A stretch of 64,000 bases of DNA from DASZGL01 sp035938875 (GCA_035938875.1 DASZGL010000023.1:1-64000); one strand, 5' to 3'; numbered from the stretch's first letter, positions 43,311 through 53,238 are shown. Translations and numbers: made by a program. Notes: generated by a model not told the origin, from the letters alone.

Positions 43311-43924
43311 GGGACGGCGGCGCGGGCCTCGAGGACCACGACCCTGGTGTCATCGGTCGCGCCCAGCGACCCGGTGAGGTTGAGCTTCGCCTGCGGCGTC
43401 CAGCCGTCGGCCAGCCCCATCTCCTTGACGAAGCGCTCAACGCCCTCGTAGTCGCCGGGCAGGCCGGCAACCCGATAGCGCACCGGGACCACGATCGCCG
43501 GCTCCAACGCGTTGACCAGCTTGGTGGCGTCGGTGGCGCCCAGGGCATCGCCGCCGCCCACGGGGACGGCGAGGACGTCGATGTGTCCCAGAGCGTCGAC
43601 CTCGTCCTCGGTGAGCTGGCGCCGGAACCGCCCCAGCGCCGCGATGCGGACATCGTCGACCTCGATGCGCATGATCGTCGACGCCTCGGCGGCGAAGCCC
43701 ACGATGGTGACGCCGCGAATCTCGTATTCACCTTCGCCGCCGACCTCCTGCGGCCGCCCCGCGTGCTGTCGCAGAAGGTTCGGGTCGGTCTCTCCCTCGG
43801 TGCGTACGACGATGTCGGGGCTGACCTTGGGTCCCCGGGTTCCCACGGGCAGCGGGTCGACCAGCACCTCGGCCTCGCGGCCGCGCAGGCGCAGACAAGA
43901 CAGGCCGAGATAGGTGATCTCCAT
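43304..43924 (-). CDS. MBL-fold (UlaG-like) protein with all metal ligands lost
   Basis: A 206-aa protein of the small UlaG-like/Lactamase_B_3 branch, recognisable from MEITYLGLSCLRLRG, EYEIRGVTIVGF, IDVLAVPVGGGDALGATDATKLV and LEPAIVVPVRYR. In active members the first motif is GHSC, then HxHxDH, GD and MHY follow. Here these read GLSC, TEGETD, GRFR and VRY, so no metal ligand is left. The fold appears intact and codon use normal, so it looks like a maintained non-enzymatic homologue rather than a decaying gene. It is divergent from pyrG. Confidence 0.82.
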   Translation of the reverse strand: MEITYLGLSCLRLRGREAEVLVDPLPVGTRGPKVSPDIVVRTEGETDPNLLRQHAGRPQEVGGEGEYEIRGVTIVGFAAEASTIMRIEVDDVRIAALGRFRRQLTEDEVDALGHIDVLAVPVGGGDALGATDATKLVNALEPAIVVPVRYRVAGLPGDYEGVERFVKEMGLADGWTPQAKLNLTGSLGATDDTRVVVLEARAAVPA

Positions 43925-44037
43925 GGGGCCCGGGCATGGTACCCGGAGTGGTCGCCGGCAACGGTTGCGAACATCGGTACGACTCCACAGCGGGGTTGCG
44001 ATACCATCTGTAAAACCGCACCCACGAGGACTTCCGC

Positions 44038-45753
44038 ATGGCCAAGTTCGTGTTCGTGACCGGCGGAGTGGTGTCGTCGCTGGGCAAAGGGATCACCGCC
44101 GCCTCGATCGGCAACATCCTCAAGGCGCGCGGCCTGCAGGTGTCGATGCAGAAGCTCGACCCCTACCTCAACGTCGATCCCGGCACGATGTCGCCGTACC
44201 AGCACGGCGAGGTCTTCGTCACCGACGACGGCGCCGAGACCGACCTCGACCTCGGCCATTACGAGCGCTTCGTCGACATCTACCTGAGCAAGGCGAGCAA
44301 CGTCACCACCGGCAAGATCTACGCCAGCGTGATCGCCAAGGAGCGTCGCGGCGACTACCTGGGGGCCACCGTCCAGGTCATTCCCCACGTCACCAACGAG
44401 ATCAAGGAGCGAGTCCTCCGCGCCGCCGAGGACGAGGAGCCGCGACCCGACGTGGTCATCGTCGAGGTCGGTGGCACCGTCGGCGACATCGAGTCACTGC
44501 CCTTCATCGAGGCCATCCGCCAGCTCAAGAACGATGTCGGCCGGCGCAACGTCTGCTACGTCCACCTCACCCTGGTTCCGTTCATCGCCGCCAGCGAGGA
44601 GTTCAAGACCAAGCCGACGCAGCACAGCGTCAACACTCTGCGCAGCATCGGCATCCAGCCCGACGTCATCATCGCCCGCAGCGAGAAGCCGATCGCGCAG
44701 ACGCTGCGCGACAAGATCGCGCTGTTCGGTGACGTCGAGAAGCGTGCCGTGGTCAACGTCCCCGACGCCAAGACGATCTATCAGGTCCCCCTTCTGCTCG
44801 AGGAGGCCGGGCTGGGCGATTACATCGTCGAGACGCTCGACATGGCTCGGCTCGGCGACTCGTCAGCGCGCTCGCAGGAGTCAGACGACGCGACGCCGAC
44901 GGCGCGTCCTCCCGATCTCGACGAATGGAAGACGCTGGTGGAGCGCATCCTCGCGCCCAAGCCGGCGCTGCGCATTGCCGTGGTCGGCAAGTATGTCGAG
45001 ATGCCTGATTCGTACATCAGCGTCACCGAGGCGCTTCGCCATGCAGCGGTTCACCACGGTGTCGAGCTGCAGGTCGACTGGGTCAACTCGGAATCGCTGG
45101 AGCAGGGCGATGCCAGCGTGCTCGGCCGCGTCCACGGAGTCGTCGTGCCCGGTGGCTTCGGTCATCGAGGGATCGAGGGCAAGCTGGTGGCGTCGCGTTT
45201 CTGCCGAACGCACAAGGTGCCCTACCTCGGCCTCTGCCTGGGGCTGCAGTGCGCCGTCATCGACTTCGCCCGCGAAGTTCTGGACTCAGATGACGCGAAC
45301 TCGACGGAGTTCAACGCCTTCACGCCGCACCCGGTCATCGACCTGCTCCCCGAGCAGCGCGACATCGCCGACAAAGGTGGCACCATGCGGCTGGGGGTCT
45401 ATCCCTGCAAGCTGATCGAGGGAACCAAGGCGGCGGCAGCCTACGGCGAGGCCGTCGTCTACGAGCGACACCGCCATCGCTTCGAGTTCAACAACCACTA
45501 CCGCGAACCTCTCGGCAAGGCGGGAATGGTCTTCAGTGGGACGTCGCCCAACGGACGCCTGGTGGAGATCATCGAGCTGCGCGATCACCCCTTCTTCATG
45601 GGATCACAGTTCCATCCCGAGTTCCGGTCCAGGCCGACGCTTCCCCATCCCCTGTTCCGCGACTTCGTCAGGGCGGCTCGGCAGCACGCCGGGCTCGCCG
45701 CGACGGTGCCGCCGGCGGTCGAGGTGGGGTCGCCAGGACCTGTCCCTGCCTGA
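44038..45753 (+). CDS. pyrG: CTP synthase
   Basis: A 571-aa enzyme that aminates UTP to CTP using glutamine. The synthetase domain starts with KFVFVTGGVVSSLGKGI and has QKLDPYLNVDPGTMSPYQHGE. The glutaminase domain has the nucleophile Cys in LGLCLGLQC (about 399) and the His-Glu pair in HPEF (about 525). GAGGA lies 8 nt before the ATG at 44038. The gene is divergent from the MBL-like gene. Confidence 0.97.
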   Translation: MAKFVFVTGGVVSSLGKGITAASIGNILKARGLQVSMQKLDPYLNVDPGTMSPYQHGEVFVTDDGAETDLDLGHYERFVDIYLSKASNVTTGKIYASVIAKERRGDYLGATVQVIPHVTNEIKERVLRAAEDEEPRPDVVIVEVGGTVGDIESLPFIEAIRQLKNDVGRRNVCYVHLTLVPFIAASEEFKTKPTQHSVNTLRSIGIQPDVIIARSEKPIAQTLRDKIALFGDVEKRAVVNVPDAKTIYQVPLLLEEAGLGDYIVETLDMARLGDSSARSQESDDATPTARPPDLDEWKTLVERILAPKPALRIAVVGKYVEMPDSYISVTEALRHAAVHHGVELQVDWVNSESLEQGDASVLGRVHGVVVPGGFGHRGIEGKLVASRFCRTHKVPYLGLCLGLQCAVIDFAREVLDSDDANSTEFNAFTPHPVIDLLPEQRDIADKGGTMRLGVYPCKLIEGTKAAAAYGEAVVYERHRHRFEFNNHYREPLGKAGMVFSGTSPNGRLVEIIELRDHPFFMGSQFHPEFRSRPTLPHPLFRDFVRAARQHAGLAATVPPAVEVGSPGPVPA

Positions 45754-45790
45754 CGCCGCTGCGTCACCGCTTCGCGATGATCGGTCGCCG

Positions 45791-46804
45791 ATGAGCAGCC
45801 AGCCCCGGGTCGGCGCGCAGACTCGGGCGCGAACCACGCAGCACGACCGTCATCACGGACTCGAGCTGCTGCGTGCCACCGAGGCGGCGGCGCTGTCGGT
45901 GGGGCGCTGGCTGGGGCGCGGCGACAAGGCGGGCACCCGCGAGGCGGGGATGCAGACGATGACCGAGTCCCTCGCCGCCATGCCCTTCGAGGGCCGCGTC
46001 GTCATCGGACCCGACGACCCCACCGGCACCCTGGTGGCGGGACGGCGCATCGGCGCCGGCCGCGAGAAGATCGACCTGGCGGTGGTCCCCGTCGACGGCA
46101 TCAGTCTGGTGGCCCGGGGCCTGACCCAGGCGCTGAGCATCGCCGCGGCGGCCGAGCCCGGGGGCATCCTGGCGCCGCCTCCAGTGGCCTACATGCACAA
46201 GATCGCCGTCGGACCCGCCGCCAGGGGCTCGATCGACATCAGCGACACGCCGGAGAACAACCTGCGGCGCATCGCCTTCGCCATGGACGCCCACGTGCGC
46301 GATCTCACCGTGGTGATGCTCGACCGGCCCCGGCACCAGGCGCTACTGGAACGGGTGCGTGAGATGGGCGCCAGGGTGGCGCTGATCAGCGACGGCGACA
46401 TCGGCACCGCGATGATGCCCTCGATGCCGGGAAGCGGCATCGACGTCATGCTCGGCGCCGGGGGTACGCGCGAGGCCGTGCTCGCCGCCTGCGCGCTGCG
46501 CTGCCTCGGTGGTGAGCTGCAGTGCCGCCCCTGGGTGCGCCACGAGGAGGAGGCCGCCGCGGTGCGAGCTGCGGGCTTCGACCCCGACATGGCGATGAGC
46601 ATGGCCAACCTCGTTCCCGGCGTGGAGGTGTCGGTGGCGGTGACCGGGATCACCGGTGGCGGGCTGCTCCGCGGCGTGCTCTACCACAACTGGTGGGCGG
46701 AGACGCACAGCCTGGTGATGCGGGCCAAGAGCGGCACCATCAGGGAGATCGCCACCAAGCATCACGTCGCGTTGCGGTCGGAGGAGGGCACCACCGTCCG
46801 CTGA
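45791..46804 (+). CDS. GlpX-like protein (class II fructose-1,6-bisphosphatase family), metal site altered
   Basis: A 337-aa homologue of GlpX. Good agreement runs through LELLRATEAAALSVGRWLGRGDK, YMHKIAVGP, MLDRPRH, ISDGDI, GAGGTREAVLAACALR and ITGGGLLRGV. At the E. coli GlpX ligand positions the residues differ: Asp33 is Arg50, Glu57 is Pro74, Asp85 is Val99, Glu88 is Asp102 and Thr90 is Ile104; only the Glu213 equivalent (Glu228) is kept. FBPase activity is therefore doubtful. The N-terminus has a 23-residue extension. The ATG at 45791 follows pyrG by 37 nt. Confidence 0.85.
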   Translation: MSSQPRVGAQTRARTTQHDRHHGLELLRATEAAALSVGRWLGRGDKAGTREAGMQTMTESLAAMPFEGRVVIGPDDPTGTLVAGRRIGAGREKIDLAVVPVDGISLVARGLTQALSIAAAAEPGGILAPPPVAYMHKIAVGPAARGSIDISDTPENNLRRIAFAMDAHVRDLTVVMLDRPRHQALLERVREMGARVALISDGDIGTAMMPSMPGSGIDVMLGAGGTREAVLAACALRCLGGELQCRPWVRHEEEAAAVRAAGFDPDMAMSMANLVPGVEVSVAVTGITGGGLLRGVLYHNWWAETHSLVMRAKSGTIREIATKHHVALRSEEGTTVR

Positions 46805-46886
46805 CGGCGGCGATCCCAGCGGTACCACCTGCCGGCTCTGGCTGCACAATGGCGCTGTCCGCAATCTGCTGAGGAGGTGAGACGCC

Positions 46887-48110
46887 ATGTCCGCGATCGG
46901 TGTTGCGCCGTCGTCGCTTGGCCCGGCGATCAGCCGCACGCTGGAGGCGGCCACCCCGGAGCTTCGCGACGTCGCCCGGCAGATCCATGGCCTGGCCGAG
47001 ATCGCGTTCCAGGAACATCGCTCCAGCGCGCTGTTGTGTGACCTGCTGGAACGCCACGGTTTCAACGTGCAGCGCGGAGCCTCGGGCATGGACACCGCGT
47101 TCATCGCCGAGCGTGGCGGTGAAGGACCCACCGTCGCCTTCGTGTGTGAGTACGACGCTCTTCGCGGTCTGGGCCATGCCTGCGGCCACAACCTGATCGG
47201 CACCGGCTCGGCGGCGGCGGGCATCGCCCTGGCAGCGGCCATGGGCGAATCGGGCATTCCCGGACGCGTTCGCGTCGTCGGCAGTCCTGCAGAGGAGGGT
47301 GGCGGCGGCAAGATCCCGCTGTGCAACGACGGCGTCTTCGACGACTGCGACGCGGCTCTGATCTTCCATCCCACCGACCGGACCTTCGCTGTGATGTACG
47401 CACTGGCGTGCACCCACTGGCGCTTTGCCTACACGGGGCGTGCCTCCCACGCAGCGGGCGATCCCGACAAGGGCATCAACGCGCTCGACGCCTTTGTGCA
47501 CGCGTACAACGGCATCTCACTGTGGCGCCAGCAGCTCAAAGACGGGGCGCGCGTGCACGGGTTCCTCGCCGAGGGTGGGACCGCGCCGAACATCATTCCT
47601 GAGCGGACGAGTGGCGAGTTCCTCACCCGAGCCCGCGAGGGCGCGTATCTCGACGAGATGAACCAACGCTTCGTCGCGATCATGGAGGCGGCAGCGGCGG
47701 CGACGGGATGCACCCTGGAATTGCACCGCGACGAGAGCTATCTCGACCTGCGCAGCAATCCGGTGCTCGCCGAGCGCTGTTTCCAGCACCTCGCCGAGGT
47801 CGGTCTCGAGCCGAGGGACGCGATCCCCTGGGACCGCGTCGGATCGACCGACGTCGGTGACCTCTCGTACGCAGCGCCGACGCTGCACCCGGAAGTCGCC
47901 ATCATCGACGAGGGCGTCTCCTGCCACACCCACGAGTTTCGCGTCGCCGCCGACTCCGAGCGCGGCTACGCGGCGCTCATCCAGGGTGCCGAGGCACTGG
48001 CGCTCACCGGTGCCGACGTCATCGCCGACGCCGCAATCCGCAACGCGGTGCGCAGTGCGTTTGCAGAGCAGCCGGGGAGACGCGAGTATTGGCAAGGGTC
48101 TCGCGCGTAG
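46887..48110 (+). CDS. M20-family metal-dependent amidohydrolase (AbgB-like)
   Basis: A 407-aa enzyme of the M20D peptidase/amidohydrolase group, whose members remove aminoacyl or acyl groups, as AbgB does from p-aminobenzoyl-glutamate. Motifs are FVCEYDALRGLGHACGHN (metal ligands), GSPAEEGGGGK, the dimerisation-domain segment YTGRASHAAGDPDKGINALDA and GSTDVGDLSY. ATG at 46887 has an excellent ribosome binding site (GAGGAGGTGA). There is no signal peptide. It overlaps the radical SAM gene by 22 nt. Confidence 0.9.
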   Translation: MSAIGVAPSSLGPAISRTLEAATPELRDVARQIHGLAEIAFQEHRSSALLCDLLERHGFNVQRGASGMDTAFIAERGGEGPTVAFVCEYDALRGLGHACGHNLIGTGSAAAGIALAAAMGESGIPGRVRVVGSPAEEGGGGKIPLCNDGVFDDCDAALIFHPTDRTFAVMYALACTHWRFAYTGRASHAAGDPDKGINALDAFVHAYNGISLWRQQLKDGARVHGFLAEGGTAPNIIPERTSGEFLTRAREGAYLDEMNQRFVAIMEAAAAATGCTLELHRDESYLDLRSNPVLAERCFQHLAEVGLEPRDAIPWDRVGSTDVGDLSYAAPTLHPEVAIIDEGVSCHTHEFRVAADSERGYAALIQGAEALALTGADVIADAAIRNAVRSAFAEQPGRREYWQGSRA

Positions 48111-49363
48111 CCGGGGGCCCGCGCGCGTGCGTCGCCGGCGCGGACGGCGCGCTGCGGACCGTCGACGCGATGGCCACAGCGCGCACCGGGCGCCGGCTTG
48201 TGCCGCTGCGCGACTCCGATCTCATCCCGCTTCCTGCTGAGGCGACGATCGCCCATCTTCCCGGCAGGAGAGCGCTGACCCTCGACGACAGCGGTGCCGA
48301 GCAGGAGATCGACAGTGCGCTGCCGGTCGCCGCGGTGCTCCCTGTCGGCTACCTGCGCACGCTTCTGCCGGCATCGGATCCGTCGCCTGGGGCACCGCGG
48401 CTTCCCCTCTACGGTTACACGGCGATCGCCGAGCACCGCGGCGAGCTCAGCGTGGCTGCGCTGCGCACCGACACGTTGGGGTGGTGGAGTCCGTCACGCT
48501 TTCAGCGTCCCAGCCTCGGTGACGCTGTCGCCGCGGCCCGCCGTGCGCTGCCGGGTAACCGTGTTGTCGAGCAGCTCGCCGTGTGCGCGCTGGAGCACAA
48601 CTGCTACACGGCACAGAACACGTTTCACCAGCGGTACGAAGGCGCGCTGCCGGCATCGCCGGCGTGCAACGCCGATTGTCTCGGCTGCATCTCGCTGCAA
48701 CCCGACCCGGTGCCGACACCGCAGCCGCGCATCCGTCATGCGCCGACGCCCGACGAGCTCGCCGGCCTCGCCGCCTACCATCTCCGCGGCGCGCAAGCGC
48801 GCATCGTCTCCTTCGGCCAGGGATGCGAAGGCGAGCCGCTGACCCGTCCCGACGCCCTCGAGGAGGCGACCGCCCGCATTCGCCGTGAATTTCCCGACGC
48901 AACCATCCACGTGAACACCAACGGCAGCAGTCCCGGGGCGCTCGAGCGCCTGGTGCGCGCCGGCTGCAACTCGGTGAGGGTCAGCGCCATCTCCTTCACC
49001 GACAGCGTCTTTCGCGCCTACTACCGTCCTGCCGGCTACACACTCGACGACGTCGTCGCCTGCGGCAGGGTGATGGCCGATGCGGGTGGCCAGGTGTGCC
49101 TCAACCTGCTCACCTTCCCCGGGATCACCGACGTCGCCGACGAGCTGGAGCGCACCGTCGATGCCTGCCGGCGGATGGGGGTGCACCAGGTGCAGTGGCG
49201 CTCGCTCAACGTCGACCACGACTGGCTCACCAAAGCCCTGGGCGAGATGCCCGCCGGGATCGGCATGGCCGCCGCGCTGAAACACGTCCGCGTCGCGCTG
49301 CCTGGGGTGCACCACGGCAACTTCACCCGCCCCGCTGCCCCGCTCAAGAGCCCCGTCGCCTGA
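48089..49363 (+). CDS. Radical SAM protein
   Basis: A 424-aa protein with the [4Fe-4S] motif CNADCLGC (Cys-x3-Cys-x2-Cys, about residues 192-199). A roughly 190-residue N-terminal domain comes first, so the cluster is unusually far from the N-terminus. Later segments fit the SAM barrel: GQGCEGEPL, IHVNTNGSSP, SVRVSAISFTD and CLNLLTFPG. TTG at 48089 overlaps the M20 gene by 22 nt and has GGGGAG about 10 nt upstream; GTG and ATG codons lie further in. It sits between an M20 hydrolase and rpmE. Substrate unknown. Confidence 0.85.
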   Translation: MARVSRVAGGPRACVAGADGALRTVDAMATARTGRRLVPLRDSDLIPLPAEATIAHLPGRRALTLDDSGAEQEIDSALPVAAVLPVGYLRTLLPASDPSPGAPRLPLYGYTAIAEHRGELSVAALRTDTLGWWSPSRFQRPSLGDAVAAARRALPGNRVVEQLAVCALEHNCYTAQNTFHQRYEGALPASPACNADCLGCISLQPDPVPTPQPRIRHAPTPDELAGLAAYHLRGAQARIVSFGQGCEGEPLTRPDALEEATARIRREFPDATIHVNTNGSSPGALERLVRAGCNSVRVSAISFTDSVFRAYYRPAGYTLDDVVACGRVMADAGGQVCLNLLTFPGITDVADELERTVDACRRMGVHQVQWRSLNVDHDWLTKALGEMPAGIGMAAALKHVRVALPGVHHGNFTRPAAPLKSPVA

Positions 49364-49408
49364 CGTCCTTCACCTCCTCGAGGCTCGTAGCAGCGAGGTC
49401 ATGCGGGT

Positions 49409-49436
49409 TTGGCGCAACTCGGACCCGTGGTACCCT
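49409..49436 (+). promoter_or_regulatory. Promoter upstream of rpmE
   Basis: TTGGCG (49409-49414) and TACCCT (49431-49436) are 16 nt apart, giving a leader of about 27 nt before the rpmE ATG. No Zur-like palindrome was recognised. Confidence 0.45.
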
Positions 49437-49469
49437 GTCGGAGCTCAGCCACCTGTTCACGGACGACAC

Positions 49470-49685
49470 ATGAAGGCCGCAATCCACCCCGAGTACCACA
49501 CCGACGCCGTCGTGCGCTGCCTCTGCGGCAACGCCTTCACGACGGGCTCGACGCTGTCCGAGCTGAAGACCGAGGTCTGCTCGGTCTGTCACCCCTTCTT
49601 CACCGGCACCCAGCGCATCGTCGACACCGGTGGCCAGGTGGAGCGCTTCAGGCGTCGCGCGCAGAAGGCATCGAGCAAGGGCTGA
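49470..49685 (+). CDS. rpmE: Large ribosomal subunit protein bL31, zinc-binding type
   Basis: A 71-aa protein (MKAAIHPEYHTDAVVRCLCG) with Cys17, Cys19, Cys37 and Cys40, the C+ form that binds zinc. The family GSTLSELKTEVCSVCHPFFTG follows, and the C-terminus is basic. It begins the cluster rpmE, DUF1385, prfA, prmC, sua5, glyA, an order shared by many Gram-positive-related bacteria. Confidence 0.96.
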   Translation: MKAAIHPEYHTDAVVRCLCGNAFTTGSTLSELKTEVCSVCHPFFTGTQRIVDTGGQVERFRRRAQKASSKG

Positions 49686-49699
49686 GCGCCCGCTCCGCG

Positions 49700-50611
49700 A
49701 TGGCCGCCCGCGCCGATCAGCCCTTCTTCTACGGTGGCCAGGCCGTCATCGAAGGCGTGCTGATGCGCGGACCGCGTCATTACGCGGTGGCGGCGCGTCG
49801 TAAGGACGGCAGCATCGCCGTCATCGAGGAACCGCTGCGTTCGCGTGTCTACACCAGCAGGATCTGGGCACTGCCGTTGTTCCGCGGCGTCGCCGGTCTC
49901 ATCGAGATGCTCCACCTGGGAATGCGGGCGCTGCGCTGGTCGGCCAACGTCCAGGTCGAGGCCGAGGACATCCAGCTGAGCCCCGCGGCGATGCGCGTCA
50001 CCATGGCCAGTTCGGCGGTGTTCGGTCTGGTCCTGTTCGTCGGGCTGCCCCTGCTCGCGGCCGGCGCCATCCATCGCGGTGACCGGAGCACAGGATTCGT
50101 GGTCATCGAGGGGGTCGCCCGTGCCGTCATCCTGCTCGGGTATCTAATCGCCATCAGCCTGGTTCCCGGGGTGCGTCGCGTCTTCGAGTACCACGGCGCC
50201 GAGCACAAGACGATCAACTGCTTCGAGTCAGGCGACCCCGTCGATGTCGCTCACGTCCGCCCCGCGAGCAGATTGCATCCTCGCTGTGGCACTGGGTTCC
50301 TCGTCGTCGTCGCCCTGGTGAGCATCGTCGTGTTCGCGCCGTTCGGCGGCCTCTCGGTGCCGCTGCTGGTGCTCAGCCGGGTGCTGCTCATCCCCGTTGT
50401 CGCCGCGGTCGCCTATGAGGCGATCCGCGGTCTGGCGCGCATCCGCAGCACCGCGGTGGGACGGTTGGCGCTGATCCCGGTGCTGGCGACGCAGCGGCTG
50501 ACCACGCGCGAACCCGACGACTCGCAGATCGAGGTGGCCATCGCCGCGCTGGCGGCGGCGCGCTCCGGGGAGACCAACGTCCCGGAGACTCCGCTCCCTC
50601 TCGCGTCGTAA
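49700..50611 (+). CDS. DUF1385 family membrane protein
   Basis: A 303-aa membrane protein. Conserved DUF1385 segments are FFYGGQAVIEGVLMRGPRHYAVA, the RGVAGLIEMLHLG segment, the motif FEYHGAEHKTINCFESG and HPRCGTGFL. Hydrophobic stretches near 115-135, 145-165 and 195-240 fit several membrane helices. The conserved His and Cys residues suggest metal binding or catalysis, but the function is not known. It is 14 nt after rpmE and 15 nt before prfA. Confidence 0.93.
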   Translation: MAARADQPFFYGGQAVIEGVLMRGPRHYAVAARRKDGSIAVIEEPLRSRVYTSRIWALPLFRGVAGLIEMLHLGMRALRWSANVQVEAEDIQLSPAAMRVTMASSAVFGLVLFVGLPLLAAGAIHRGDRSTGFVVIEGVARAVILLGYLIAISLVPGVRRVFEYHGAEHKTINCFESGDPVDVAHVRPASRLHPRCGTGFLVVVALVSIVVFAPFGGLSVPLLVLSRVLLIPVVAAVAYEAIRGLARIRSTAVGRLALIPVLATQRLTTREPDDSQIEVAIAALAAARSGETNVPETPLPLAS

Positions 50612-50626
50612 CGTCGTCCCACCGCG

Positions 50627-51703
<1,077 letters not shown>

Positions 51704-51707
51704 GGCC

Positions 51708-52583
51708 ATGACTGGCAGCATCACTTTGCTCGAGGTGGTGCGCCGGAGCACGACATTCCTCGCCGAGCGGGGCAGCGAGAGCCCCCGGCTCGACGCCGAG
51801 CTGCTCTCCGCGCACGTGCTCGGAGTGCGCCGCCTCGACGTCTATCTGCAATTCGACAGGCTGCTGCGCGACGGCGAGCTGGAGCCGATCCGCGCTCTTT
51901 TGCGCCGGCGCGCCGCCGGTGAACCGGTCGCGTACCTGTTGGGGGAGAAGGAGTTCTGTGGTCGCGCCTTCACGGTGACCCCGTCGGTGCTCATCCCCCG
52001 TCCGGAGACCGAGCTGCTCGTCGAGCGCGTGCTGCTCTGGGCGCGCGCCACCGCGCCGCCAGGCGACGCGCGCATCATCGACGCGGGAACCGGCAGCGGT
52101 TGTGTCGCGGTGACCCTCGCCGCCGAGCTGCCGCAGGCGCGCCTGCTCGCCAGTGACGTCAGCGGCGAGGCCACGCTCGTCGCCGAGGCCAACGCGGCGC
52201 GTCACGGGGTCGGCGACCGCTGCACGTTTAGCCGGGGCAGCTGGCTGGAGCCGTTCGACGCCGCGCCGCCGGTCGATGCGCTGGTGAGCAACCCGCCCTA
52301 CGTCACCACCTCGGAGTTCGACTCGATGATGCGCGACGTCCGCGACTTCGAGCCGCGCGTCGCCCTCGACGGCGGTGACGACGGGCTCGACGCGTACCGC
52401 GCCATCGTCGCCGCCGCGCGTGCTCGGCTGCGTGGTGGCGGTCTCATCGCCCTGGAGATCGACCCTCGGCGCCGTGCCGCGGTTGAATCGCTGGTCGTCG
52501 AGAGCTGGCCGGGCTCGCGGGTCACGGTGAGCACCGATCTCTCCGGCCGCGAGCGTGTCGTCGAGGTCTGCCTGCCCCAGTGA
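51708..52583 (+). CDS. prmC: Peptide chain release factor N5-glutamine methyltransferase
   Basis: A 291-aa SAM methyltransferase that methylates the Gln of the RF1 GGQ loop. The catalytic NPPYV is at about 194-198; the SAM-binding motif is IIDAGTGSGCVAVTLA, and YLLGEKEFCG and LIPRPETELLVE are typical. The ATG follows prfA by 4 nt, and the stop overlaps the next gene's GTG. Confidence 0.96.
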   Translation: MTGSITLLEVVRRSTTFLAERGSESPRLDAELLSAHVLGVRRLDVYLQFDRLLRDGELEPIRALLRRRAAGEPVAYLLGEKEFCGRAFTVTPSVLIPRPETELLVERVLLWARATAPPGDARIIDAGTGSGCVAVTLAAELPQARLLASDVSGEATLVAEANAARHGVGDRCTFSRGSWLEPFDAAPPVDALVSNPPYVTTSEFDSMMRDVRDFEPRVALDGGDDGLDAYRAIVAAARARLRGGGLIALEIDPRRRAAVESLVVESWPGSRVTVSTDLSGRERVVEVCLPQ

Positions 52584-53179
52584 GCAGCGGCGATCCGTTG
52601 CTCGAGGGCATCGTCCTCACCCTCGACGGAGGCGGCGTCATCGGCATCCCCACCGACACCGTCTACGGCATCGCCTGCCGGCCCGACGACCCCTCGGCGG
52701 TGGAGCGGATCTATGCGATCAAGCAGCGGCCAGCGACGATGGAGCTCAGCCTGCTCGGCGCCGAGGTCGCCGATCTCGCCACCCTCGCGGTGATGAGCGC
52801 GGCGGCGTACCGGCTGGCCGCCGCATTCTGGCCGGGCCCGCTCTCGCTGATCGTCCCGGCGCGCCGCCCGTCGCGACTGGCCATCCCCCGCAGCGGAGAC
52901 TCGGTCTCGATCCGCGTTCCCGACCACGATCTCCTCCGGCGCCTGCTCCGTCTCACCGGTCCACTGGCGAGCACCAGCGCCAACCTTCATGGGCAGAGCC
53001 CTGCGGTGAGCGCCGCCGAGGCCGTGGCTGCGCTGGGCGATCGCCTCGACGCCGTGCTCGACGGTGGACCCGCCAAAGGTCGGGCCTCAACTATCATCGA
53101 CCTCGTCACCACCCCCCCGCGCGTGCTGCGGACGGGACCGCTCAGCGCCGACGAGCTCCGTCCGTATCTTGGGGGCTGA
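52580..53179 (+). CDS. Threonylcarbamoyl-AMP synthase (Sua5/YciO/YrdC family)
   Basis: A 199-aa YrdC-fold protein that makes threonylcarbamoyl-AMP for t6A37 of ANN-decoding tRNAs. Segments are GGVIGIPTDTVYGIACRPDD, a modified KQRP motif (YAIKQRPATMELSLLG), FWPGPLSLIVP and LASTSANLHGQSP. It lacks the Sua5 C-terminal domain. GTG at 52580 overlaps the prmC stop (GTGA). Confidence 0.9.
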   Translation: MSSGDPLLEGIVLTLDGGGVIGIPTDTVYGIACRPDDPSAVERIYAIKQRPATMELSLLGAEVADLATLAVMSAAAYRLAAAFWPGPLSLIVPARRPSRLAIPRSGDSVSIRVPDHDLLRRLLRLTGPLASTSANLHGQSPAVSAAEAVAALGDRLDAVLDGGPAKGRASTIIDLVTTPPRVLRTGPLSADELRPYLGG

Positions 53180-53238
53180 CCCGACACCACCCGCCCCGCG
53201 CCCACGCCGGGGGGAGCGCCACGGACGAGGGCCCGCCG

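Noticed and set aside
53180..53238. Glycine riboswitch or other structured leader before glyA
   Set aside because: The gap is only 59 nt and GC-rich without tandem aptamer features; glyA is probably translated from the upstream operon.
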